Source: Cetobacterium_A somerae (GTDB taxonomy: Bacteria; Fusobacteriota; Fusobacteriia; Fusobacteriales; Fusobacteriaceae). From it: a stretch of 64,000 nt of DNA. The notes beneath the pieces were generated by a model. The model worked only from the letters and a program-made list of their open reading frames with translations. It made no database searches and was not told the DNA's origin. Shown piece by piece: positions 23,851 to 31,312 of this stretch; the stretch's first letter is position 1; every line of letters begins with the position of its first letter. The stretch lies in the NCBI RefSeq assembly GCF_044784365.2, contig NZ_CP173065.2, one strand, 5' to 3'. A program made the translations under genes and the position numbers.

Positions 23851-24842
23851 TGTCAAGAGTATATAACAAAACTCGAAAAGAATACACTCAAATATCAAAT
23901 AAATTATTACTTGATAAAACACTAACATTTGGAGCTAGAGGACTTTTAGCTTTAATGTTATCAAGACCAGAGGAATGGGACTTTAATATGAACGAAATCG
24001 CAAGTAATACATCAGAGTCATACACAAAAGTAAAAAATTACATGAAAGAGCTTGAGAAAAGTAAATATGTAGTTAGATTAAAAAGAGGTGTACCAGGCAG
24101 AAAAAGCGAATTTGAATGGTTATATTTTTTAAATGAAATACCTTTTACAATTGAAGAGATTGAAAGTTTAAAAAACGAGTACTTAAATAAAAAAAATACC
24201 AATTCCAACGACCAGTCGATTTTACGACCTTCGTTGTCAACGAAGATCGTTGCCAACGACCATCGTAAAATCGAGGGATATATAAATACTAATACATGTA
24301 AAAATACTGATACATATAAAAATACTAATAAAACATGTACATGTAAAGAAGAACATGCTTCTTTTGAAAATATTTTAGAAAAAAATGAAAAAGGATTTCC
24401 TTGTAAAGATAAATGGGAAAAATTTTTAGTTGATAATTTAAAAGGAGTTCATTATCAACCAAAGATAGAAAAAGCTATTAAAAAATTAGAGAAAAAAGAA
24501 ACAGAAAAAACAATACAAAACTATTTAATTAACACATACAACACAGGTATAGAACAAGGACTTTCTTTAAACGTAATAGCAACAGTTATAAGTATAGGAA
24601 AAATATTAGAGAAAAAAATTCCTAAAACTATAGTTACAACAAATCAAGAAGAAGTTAAAAGACCTATAGCTAGAGCTGAAAAAATAAAATTTATGAAAGA
24701 AGAGCTAGGAAAAGAAGAGATAGTGAGATTAGAAAAAGAAATATTTGATGAAATACAACTAGATGGATTAGCTCTAGAAAATGAGATAGGAAATTTACTG
24801 TGTAAAAAATATAATGAAAAATATTTAAATAAAACTTTGTAA
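23850..24842 (+). CDS. Replication initiator-like protein with N-terminal winged helix
   Basis: 330 residues. Residues ~1-95 (KEYTQISNKLLLDKTLTFGARGLLALMLSRPEEWDF..., NEIASNTSESYTKVKNYMKELEKSKYV) resemble the winged-helix N-terminus of RepA_N/DnaD-type replication proteins. A low-complexity linker (~110-160) is encoded by unusually structured DNA (see 24205-24345). The C-terminal half (FLVDNLKGVHYQPKIEKAIKKLE...) is helical. It probably starts replication of the excised element, helping persistence after transfer. It could instead be only a helix-turn-helix regulator. The start is the ATG overlapping the leader stop. Confidence 0.65.
   Translation: MSRVYNKTRKEYTQISNKLLLDKTLTFGARGLLALMLSRPEEWDFNMNEIASNTSESYTKVKNYMKELEKSKYVVRLKRGVPGRKSEFEWLYFLNEIPFTIEEIESLKNEYLNKKNTNSNDQSILRPSLSTKIVANDHRKIEGYINTNTCKNTDTYKNTNKTCTCKEEHASFENILEKNEKGFPCKDKWEKFLVDNLKGVHYQPKIEKAIKKLEKKETEKTIQNYLINTYNTGIEQGLSLNVIATVISIGKILEKKIPKTIVTTNQEEVKRPIARAEKIKFMKEELGKEEIVRLEKEIFDEIQLDGLALENEIGNLLCKKYNEKYLNKTL
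24205..24345. repeat. Candidate replication origin: iterons and nested inverted repeats inside the rep gene
   Basis: CCAACGACCA is repeated directly (24205, 24253). CGATTTTACGA (24217-24227) pairs with TCGTAAAATCG (24263-24273), enclosing CTTCGTTG / CAACGAAG (24229-24245). Then AAATACTAATACATGTAA-type 17-mers recur 2-3 times (24283-24345). GC content rises sharply in the first part compared with its surroundings. RepA_N plasmids are known to carry the origin within rep. Confidence 0.55.
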
Positions 24843-25238
24843 AATTAAGTTTAAAGCATGACTAAATATTTTAAAGAACTTTCTTAGTTTAATACTAAAA
24901 ACTCTTTTAAAAGATACAATCATAAAGTTTAAAGACAATATAAAATCATTTTCAAAATATACCTTTAGTTTTAAAGCTTGTAATATTGATTTTAAGGAAC
25001 TTTGATTTTTTCATGTGATTTCGTCGCACGATTGTTTTAAAGTGTTTTTTAGCACAAAATAAGAGGATTTAAACTTGATTAAGAATTATACTTCAAAAAT
25101 TTAAATATTTTTTACTTAAAAAAAGAATTTTCCACCCTAAAAAGTGCAAAATAAGAACATTGGAAACTAAATATTAATGCAGACTATATATTTTTTATGT
25201 TTATACAAATTTTAATAATTTTAAGGAGATGAATTAAA
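24843..25238. other. Non-coding gap after rep
   Basis: About 395 bp, AT-rich with many TTTAAAG/CTTTAAA words in alternating orientation. There is a short GC-richer spot (TTCGTCGCACG, ~25019) and no frame with a ribosome site until 25239. Confidence 0.5.
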
Positions 25239-25499
25239 ATGAATAAAACAGACCTAAAACATAGATTAATTGATGGAATGATAGTTGAGTTAGACTCAGA
25301 ATTTTGTTTACAGTATCTTTCAACTAGTGTTCACTTTAAAACGGAATTTGAATTTGTAAAAGGATTAGAAAAAATTGGACTTATTGAGACTAACGAAATA
25401 GAAAAAGCATTGAAAAATGTACTTCGAATTTGTACACCAAAAGATAAAGACAAAGTAATCATATATGAATATACTAAAAAAAGGTATATTGGATTTTAA
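25239..25499 (+). CDS. Unknown 86-residue protein of the mobile element
   Basis: Not recognised. A compact acidic/basic protein without signal or membrane segment; LIDGMIVELDSEFCLQYL, then VHFKTEFEFVKGLEKIGLIE and a VIIYEYTKKRYIGF end. It has an ATG start behind AAGGAGATG. It lies between rep and the toxin-antitoxin pair. A copy-control or accessory role would be a guess. Confidence 0.6.
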   Translation: MNKTDLKHRLIDGMIVELDSEFCLQYLSTSVHFKTEFEFVKGLEKIGLIETNEIEKALKNVLRICTPKDKDKVIIYEYTKKRYIGF

Positions 25500-25547
25500 G
25501 ATGATTATATTATAAAAATTTTATTAAACTACTTTGGCAAGTTAATA

Positions 25548-25576
25548 TTGACAATTCTTTGAAAATATAATAAAAT
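25548..25576 (+). promoter_or_regulatory. Promoter of the toxin-antitoxin operon
   Basis: TTGACA, 17 bp, TAAAAT, ~40 bp upstream of the antitoxin start. Confidence 0.7.
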
Positions 25577-25615
25577 CAATAGTAATCAAAGAATATTATT
25601 GAAAGAGGTGTTAGT

Positions 25616-25801
25616 ATGTCTAAGAAAAGAAAAATAAACTATTCTACAAGAAAGTTAAATACTCTAAAAAAGGCTCTTAATTCAGCCAATGAAACAATAG
25701 AAGTACTTAACAATCCTAAAAATTTTGATAGATTAACAGAAAGTATAAAGCAATACAACACTAATAGATTATTATCAATCAAAGGGTTTGAAAATGCTTA
25801 A
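25616..25801 (+). CDS. Antitoxin of a YoeB-type module
   Basis: 61 residues, basic N-terminus (MSKKRKINYSTRKLNTLKKAL) and a helical middle (NETIEVLNNPKNFDRLTESI), ending RLLSIKGFENA. It lacks an obvious YefM-like beta domain and is shorter than YefM, but its position directly ahead of, and 8-bp overlap with, a YoeB-type toxin identifies it as the antitoxin. Ribosome site GAAAGAGGTG. Antitoxins of this kind usually bind their own promoter at 25548. Confidence 0.7.
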   Translation: MSKKRKINYSTRKLNTLKKALNSANETIEVLNNPKNFDRLTESIKQYNTNRLLSIKGFENA

Positions 25802-26057
25802 TATTTTATTTACTCCAAATGCTTGGGAAGATATACAAGAGTTAGAAAAAGAAGATAAAAAATTATATCAAAAAGCTAAAAAAATGATAACTGAAAGTGC
25901 AAGAGATCCACTTAATAGAAGTGGAAAAGCAGAAAAGTTAAAAGGCAAAAATTTTGAAGGTTGTTATTCAAAAAGAATTGATAAAAAACATAGAATAATC
26001 TACAAGTTTAATGAAGGAGAATTAATTATTTTGGCTTGTTTTGGACACTATGATTGA
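25794..26057 (+). CDS. YoeB/Txe-family mRNA-interferase toxin
   Basis: 87 residues. The family pattern is clear: FTPNAWEDIQELEKEDKKL, ITESARDPLNRSGKAEKLKG, CYSKRIDKKHRIIYKF and LACFGHYD, with the basic R/H/Y active-site residues of ribosome-dependent RNases (the SKRIDKKHRI core and the terminal HY). It cleaves translated mRNA when free of antitoxin. The ATG at 25794 is used (ATGCTTAA overlaps the antitoxin stop); a TTG at 25788 is less likely. On a mobile element the module would favour retention after integration or excision. Confidence 0.88.
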   Translation: MLNILFTPNAWEDIQELEKEDKKLYQKAKKMITESARDPLNRSGKAEKLKGKNFEGCYSKRIDKKHRIIYKFNEGELIILACFGHYD

Positions 26058-26129
26058 TTGAAAGTCTGTACCTAAATAAAGGGCAGACTTTTTTATTTTA
26101 AAAATTTAATACAATATGGAGGGTTATTT

Positions 26130-26867
26130 ATGAAAAAAATATTGCTGATTTTTTTATTATTTAGTAAAATGTTTACAAATAGCTTCGCTATTCCCGTTTA
26201 TGATGCGGCGAATCATCAGCAAAATATGGCAAATTATCAAATGATGTTGCTTCAAAAAATTGAAATGATAAAAACAGCAACAGAAAACGCATTACAAACA
26301 CAGCAACAAATACAACAATTGCAGAATGATGCAACCAATTTATCACAAATAGGAGCAACTATTTTAGGACAAGAAAATCAAGCTCTGTTAGATGGGATAG
26401 ATAGCTTAGTAAAAATAAATGATAATTCACAATCTTTAATTAGAAACCAACAAAATTTTGATAAAAATTATGAGAATTTATTTCAAAAGATTGAGAAATA
26501 TAAAAATATGGATAGAGAGCAACTTGAAAGAGAAAGTTTAAAGTTATCAAGAGAAATGAATAGTAATTTAAAAACTTCTATGAAAGTAACAACTACAATG
26601 CAAAATCAAATGTCAAGAGAAAAAAATAGATTAAATTCGTTTGGTAAAAATACGGGAACACTAAATGGAAACTTACAATCATTACAAGCCATAAAAGCTG
26701 TAGGAGATGACCAAGCTAATAAATTAGCTAGAATTGAAGCTTTACAAGCAGAAGAAATTAGATTAAAAGCACTGGAAATGCAAAAACAAGAAACTGAAAA
26801 AGAATTAACAAAAGAAATGGTTGAAAAATCTTTAGGATTAGATAAATTTAAAAAAATAAAACTTTGA
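26130..26867 (+). CDS. TrbJ/VirB5-like conjugal transfer protein
   Basis: 245 residues: signal peptide (MKKILLIFLLFSKMFTNSFA) then IPVYDAANHQQNMANYQMML, a start very typical of P-type TrbJ, and long Gln-rich coiled-coil helices (ALQTQQQIQQLQND; KALEMQKQETEKELTKEM). TrbJ/VirB5 proteins sit at the pilus tip or periplasm of type IV secretion systems. The tail KSLGLDKFKKIKL is nearly identical to the end of the next gene's product. Only TrbJ, this small lipoprotein and TrbL of the pore are encoded here. Confidence 0.78.
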   Translation: MKKILLIFLLFSKMFTNSFAIPVYDAANHQQNMANYQMMLLQKIEMIKTATENALQTQQQIQQLQNDATNLSQIGATILGQENQALLDGIDSLVKINDNSQSLIRNQQNFDKNYENLFQKIEKYKNMDREQLERESLKLSREMNSNLKTSMKVTTTMQNQMSREKNRLNSFGKNTGTLNGNLQSLQAIKAVGDDQANKLARIEALQAEEIRLKALEMQKQETEKELTKEMVEKSLGLDKFKKIKL

Positions 26868-26898
26868 AACTTTATAAAATTATAAGGAGAAACTTATT

Positions 26899-27183
26899 AT
26901 GAAAAAAATTATTATGCTAATTTTAATAACAAGTTCATTTATTGCTTGTGGTAAAAAAGATATTGTTGAATTAACTTCAAGAGAAGAAAAAGAAAAATTA
27001 GTAAAAGAAATAGTAGCTGGAGATACAAATTCTCAAAAAAAATACGATGTCATTATCCAAAAATTAAAAAGCCAAATGAAAGAAGGAAAAAAAGAAGCTC
27101 AAAATGAGCTTGAAGAGTGGGAAGCAAAATTATCAACAGAAAAATCTTTAGGATTAGATAAATTTAAAAAAGTGCAACTTTAG
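26899..27183 (+). CDS. Small lipoprotein between trbJ- and trbL-like genes (entry-exclusion TrbK-like by position)
   Basis: 94 residues with a lipobox (TSSFIACGKKD). The mature protein is a charged helix. Position between TrbJ and TrbL and the lipoprotein nature match TrbK, the entry-exclusion protein of RP4-type systems, though sequence similarity cannot be shown here. Its last 13 residues (KSLGLDKFKKVQL) repeat the TrbJ-like tail, and the DNA there is also nearly identical, which indicates a recent duplication or gene conversion. Confidence 0.6.
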   Translation: MKKIIMLILITSSFIACGKKDIVELTSREEKEKLVKEIVAGDTNSQKKYDVIIQKLKSQMKEGKKEAQNELEEWEAKLSTEKSLGLDKFKKVQL

Positions 27184-27242
27184 TCTGTAACATTTGTTAC
27201 AGACTTTTTTATTAACTAACGAATTTCAATAGGAGGTTTCAC

Positions 27243-28223
27243 ATGGATTTAACAACAATACTTAATGAATTAATGAATAAATTTTCACTTGCAACAGAAC
27301 GCTTAGAACCAATAGCATTAGGAATATTAACATTAATGTTTGGATTTGAACTTTTAGTAGCTATAGCTTGGAGGCAAGAGGAAAGTGATCCAGTAAAAAT
27401 ATTAAGAAATAAATTTGGAATGTGGGCTGGATTATATACGATGATATTTATGTATAGAAGACTATTAGTTAAAATAAACGAAAGTTTTATATGGTTAGCT
27501 GGAAAAGCTTCTGGTGTTGAAATAAAAAACCCAAGTGGAATGCCTTCTGCTATTATAGGAAATGGTTTTTTAGAGTTAGAAAAGCTTAGAAAAAACATAC
27601 AATTTTCAGATATGTCCTCATGGTTATTTTTGGTACTTCTAATTTTTGGAATTGTTATTGTTTGTTATTTAGCTCTTGAAATTTTTATAGTTTATTTAGA
27701 ATATTCTTTAATTACTTCACTGGTTATAATTTTTATTCCATTTTGTATGTTTGAAAAAACAAGATTTATGGGAGAGCGTGTATTTAGTTTAGTAATTTCT
27801 CAAAATATAAAAATATTTCTTCTAACCTTTTTAATTAGTTTCATAACAAAATATCTAAATGAGCCATTAGTTGAAAATACTTTAGGAGGTGGATTAATGT
27901 ATATAGCAGGATTAGCAGGACTAGCCTTTTTAGCAAGTAAAACGTCTGGATTATCAGCATCTATAATACAAGGAACTCCTCAATTAAGTTCGGGATTAGA
28001 TGTAAAATCTTTTACTGCTGGTGCAATTGCTGGTGCAGTTGGAGCGGGTACTATTGTAAAACAAGCTGGTATTGGAGCAAGTGCTGGAGCTTCTCAAGGT
28101 GGAATTTCTGGGTATGCTAAAAATGGATATGCTGGTGGTGTTGTTGGTACTGTTACTGGAGCTATAGGTGGCGGAATTTCTGGCGCGATAAAAGGAGCAA
28201 AAAATTTAAAAAATAATAGGTAA
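27243..28223 (+). CDS. TrbL/VirB6-like inner-membrane mating-pore protein
   Basis: 326 residues with five to six hydrophobic helices between ~25 and ~235 (for example MSSWLFLVLLIFGIVIVCYLALEIFIVYL), then a Gly/Ala-rich C-terminal tail (AGAIAGAVGAGTIVKQAG..., GGVVGTVTGAIGGGISGAIKGA). This layout is typical of TrbL/VirB6. It would sit in the inner membrane as part of the type IV secretion channel. Since the other pore genes are missing, it probably inserts into a helper element's apparatus. ATG start behind GGAGGTTTC. Confidence 0.78.
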   Translation: MDLTTILNELMNKFSLATERLEPIALGILTLMFGFELLVAIAWRQEESDPVKILRNKFGMWAGLYTMIFMYRRLLVKINESFIWLAGKASGVEIKNPSGMPSAIIGNGFLELEKLRKNIQFSDMSSWLFLVLLIFGIVIVCYLALEIFIVYLEYSLITSLVIIFIPFCMFEKTRFMGERVFSLVISQNIKIFLLTFLISFITKYLNEPLVENTLGGGLMYIAGLAGLAFLASKTSGLSASIIQGTPQLSSGLDVKSFTAGAIAGAVGAGTIVKQAGIGASAGASQGGISGYAKNGYAGGVVGTVTGAIGGGISGAIKGAKNLKNNR

Positions 28224-28624
28224 TTTTACAAAAAATAAAAATGAGGGAGAATACAATCTCCCCCATTTTTATTTAAGGAAATAAATCCTCAATAAAACAA
28301 ACCTTCTAACAGTGTAACATATTTTTAGTAAAAACAAAAGAGGAAAGATAAACTTTCCCCTTTTGCAATGAATTTAACTAAATTTTAAATGATTTCCAAA
28401 ATAATATCAAATTTTTATAGAGAAGTAAAGTTTTAATTTATAAAACCTTTAATAACAACGAAAATAAATCACCTAAGTCTTATATCACCTTTCTTCTAAG
28501 AAGCACTTTAAAATCAATTTTATGAGGTTTTTTAATGTAAAAAATTTAAAAAATAAATTTAAAACTTCTAATAAAACTTTTTATCTTTTTTATAATACAA
28601 AATTAAAATTTTCTAAAAAATTAC
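28224..28624. other. Gap with two terminator hairpins between convergent transcripts
   Basis: AAAATGAGGGAGA / TCTCCCCCATTTT at 28237-28272 ends the trb-like operon. AAAAGAGGAAAG / CTTTCCCCTTTT at 28335-28366 reads as a terminator on the minus strand for the DUF5677 pair, although 260 bp beyond it. No coding frame is seen. Confidence 0.6.
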
Positions 28625-29707
28625 TTATAATTTTAAAACATTTTCCATTTTTTTTAGTATAATTTTTTCGATTGTATTTAATGAAAGAGAATTTTCTTTG
28701 TTGAGTTCTATTTCTTTCATAATATTTGTCCACCAATTATTTTGATTTTTCATTTTGATTATTTCTTCAGTTGGAAAATTAAAAAAATTACTATTTTCTA
28801 AAATGTTTTGAAATATAAAGAATAATTTTAAAGTATTTAAAATATTATTTTTTTGTTTTATATAATTTATATTTTCGGTTTGAATACAACTATCAAATAT
28901 TAGTGCTATATAATAGATTGTTGTATAATTCCGAACACAAGGAAATAAATTGTATCGTTCACTGACCTCAATTATATTAATAGCTTGTGATAAAAATCCA
29001 AAAACGGCCATATAAAAAATCAGACCATCATTTTTAGTTTCAAACCCAATTGACTGAATGTTTTTTTTATAATTTTCAAACCTTTTTTGAAAAGAGTCAT
29101 TTTTATCTTCATTTTTTAAAAAAATTATCATTTTTGTATTTATAATTAAATTATTTTCAATATCTTTAATTGTCAGATTTTCTTTAATGTATTCTTCAAA
29201 AGTAACATATTCTTTTTTAAAAAATTGAAATAAAATTTTATTAGAAAGAGTACTTAAATCCTTGAATGTTTCTTTACTATTTAAACATCTTATTGGCATT
29301 AGCAAAATTTCACTATTATATTTCTCTAAAAGAAAGATGTTATTTTCTATTGATTTTTTAATTTTTTTAATATATATCTGTTTATTAACTTCAGAATTAG
29401 TGCCTAGTAAGTTCAAATCTAAATAAAGAGTATCATCAATAATTCTTTTACCATCTATTAAAAAAAAACTTTTATGTTCTCCCTTTTCAACATTAATGAA
29501 ATCAAAACCAGTTAAAAAATAATTCATTTCTTCCTGTGAATAATATTTTAAATATAGTTCAAGAAGCATTTTGTTTTTATTAAAAAAGATTAAAAATTCA
29601 TCCCTTATATTTATTTCATGATTATTAATTTCTTTTAAAATGACCTTTAAAAGATTTAAATACTTTTGTTGAAATTCCTCAACTTTATCTATCAATAGAT
29701 TCTTCAA
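28625..29707 (-). CDS. Unknown cargo protein B, 360 residues (partner of the DUF5677-like protein)
   Basis: Not recognised. It is a mostly helical soluble protein with a hydrophobic central stretch (DGLIFYMAVFGFLSQAINIIEV), a NYTTIYYIALIFDSC segment and a Trp pair near the end (NQNNWWTNIM). The start is a TTG behind AAAAGGAGTG that overlaps the end of the upstream gene by 23 bp, so the two are translated as a coupled pair. The base composition is even more AT-rich than the core genes. It sits in the cargo slot of the mobile element, where defence or fitness genes are usual. Confidence 0.6.
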   Translation of the reverse strand: MKNLLIDKVEEFQQKYLNLLKVILKEINNHEINIRDEFLIFFNKNKMLLELYLKYYSQEEMNYFLTGFDFINVEKGEHKSFFLIDGKRIIDDTLYLDLNLLGTNSEVNKQIYIKKIKKSIENNIFLLEKYNSEILLMPIRCLNSKETFKDLSTLSNKILFQFFKKEYVTFEEYIKENLTIKDIENNLIINTKMIIFLKNEDKNDSFQKRFENYKKNIQSIGFETKNDGLIFYMAVFGFLSQAINIIEVSERYNLFPCVRNYTTIYYIALIFDSCIQTENINYIKQKNNILNTLKLFFIFQNILENSNFFNFPTEEIIKMKNQNNWWTNIMKEIELNKENSLSLNTIEKIILKKMENVLKL

Positions 29708-31133
29708 AATTGATCACTCCTTTTAAAAGTTCATCAGGTATTCCAAATTCATTTTTTAAAATTTGAATTATATCGTTCATTATTTTGATAGAATCTTTTA
29801 ACGTACTTTTTAACTTTATAAAATTATTTATGTCTGGAACTGTATGGTATCGATGTCCTGGATTTACGCATTTAATCATAGAGCTTTCTCTAATTGCTCC
29901 CCATAGTCCATGTTCATATGATGACCCATAATCATAATGAAAATTATATAAATCTTTTTCTCCAACAGCTTCAGCTTTTTGTCTTATATTTTGTTTGTCA
30001 AAATATCTAATATCCATATCTATAAATTCTTCATTTCTAAATTCATTTACCAATAATTCTATGTACTCAAAATTTATATAGCTATTTTGAATATCTTTAT
30101 TTTCTTCACGACTTTTAGTTAAAATAAGTTTATATGCTCCAATACCATAATATTTATATTCTTTCCAAATATTTTCTTGCTTAGTTTCAGTTAATAATAA
30201 ATATTTTAACATTATATAATTTTCGATTAAAACTCTTACATTACTTCTAGCTAAAATCGAATCAAACATTTTATAATCCGCAATTTCTTTAAATCTTTTG
30301 TAGGAATATACAGCAATCCCTAAAATGACATTCATTTTTTCTGATAATGGATCTAATTTATAAATGGAATTAAAATAATTGAAAATTTCGTACACTTTTT
30401 CTAAGTATAAATTAATATCAATATTAGGATTTTCACTACTGATACAAAGCTCTTCGCACTCTGTTATTTGGCTAATTTCATCCCAAAAACGTTCGATAAA
30501 GGACTCGTTCGTCATTTCTCTATTAACAAAAGCCAAATCCATACTCCTAATTAAAGGACGTATTTGTCTCATTTTCTCATCTTCATGAGATAACTTAGGA
30601 TAGAGTTGAATTTCTTCATTACTAACTCCATAAACTTTATTAGTTATTATTTTGAAAAGTACAATGAAGTATCTTATATCAGTTGCCAAATCGGATTGAT
30701 GAAAAGAAGATTCGTTTAATACTTTTATCAATTGCTCTTTTCTCTTTTCAATATCTTCATTGAATAAAAAAAGTTTATTAAAATCACTAAAATTTGAATA
30801 TGTAAAAACTAAAGTTAAAGGGTTCAAAGCGTCTTCAACTTCATTTTTTATCACATTTAAAATTTTTATTTTTAAAGTTGTTTCTAAACTTAATATTGTA
30901 GAAAATTTTATATCTGAAATTTGGTGTTCTTTAAAAATAAATAAAATTTTTATTATTTTATTTATTCCTATATCTCTTCCATACTTATCAATAATTAACC
31001 CTAACCATAAATATTCAGGTAGTCTTCCATAATACCAACTTTTAAAATCTGGTAATTCTGCAATAACTTCATTTAAAGGCGTTGTAAATTTTCCTTTTTC
31101 AAATTTATGATTTTTCAAACTTGTTTTTTCCAT
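29685..31133 (-). CDS. DUF5677-like cargo protein A, 482 residues
   Basis: The C-terminal half holds a DUF5677-like pattern: ILARSNVRVLIENYIMLKYLLL, the GIGAYKLILTKSREEN region, then YNFHYDYGSSYEHGLWGAI and CVNPGHRYH with conserved His/Tyr residues; such all-helical proteins are of unknown biochemistry. The N-terminal half (PDFKSWYYGRLPEYLWLGLI, the DALNPLTLVF region) is a separate helical region. It has an ATG start behind AAAAGGAG and overlaps protein B downstream. A two-gene minus-strand operon inserted between transfer genes and relaxase is a good candidate for a defence module, but this is inference from location. Confidence 0.6.
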   Translation of the reverse strand: MEKTSLKNHKFEKGKFTTPLNEVIAELPDFKSWYYGRLPEYLWLGLIIDKYGRDIGINKIIKILFIFKEHQISDIKFSTILSLETTLKIKILNVIKNEVEDALNPLTLVFTYSNFSDFNKLFLFNEDIEKRKEQLIKVLNESSFHQSDLATDIRYFIVLFKIITNKVYGVSNEEIQLYPKLSHEDEKMRQIRPLIRSMDLAFVNREMTNESFIERFWDEISQITECEELCISSENPNIDINLYLEKVYEIFNYFNSIYKLDPLSEKMNVILGIAVYSYKRFKEIADYKMFDSILARSNVRVLIENYIMLKYLLLTETKQENIWKEYKYYGIGAYKLILTKSREENKDIQNSYINFEYIELLVNEFRNEEFIDMDIRYFDKQNIRQKAEAVGEKDLYNFHYDYGSSYEHGLWGAIRESSMIKCVNPGHRYHTVPDINNFIKLKSTLKDSIKIMNDIIQILKNEFGIPDELLKGVINFEESIDR

Positions 31134-31312
31134 AAGCTTCTCCTTTTGTGAGTTTATATAAATTATTATAGTTTATATATATGAATCTAATTATACTTAT
31201 AAAAAATAGTAAACAAAAATATATAATATATATCAATAAATTATTTAAAAGTGTATCTATAATTTTCATTAGAAAATATTTTTTAGATATACCTTAAGAT
31301 TATCTTTATTCA

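Noticed and set aside
27239..27598. Minus-strand frame opposite the trbL-like gene
   Set aside because: Antisense of a membrane protein, which commonly yields open hydrophobic frames.
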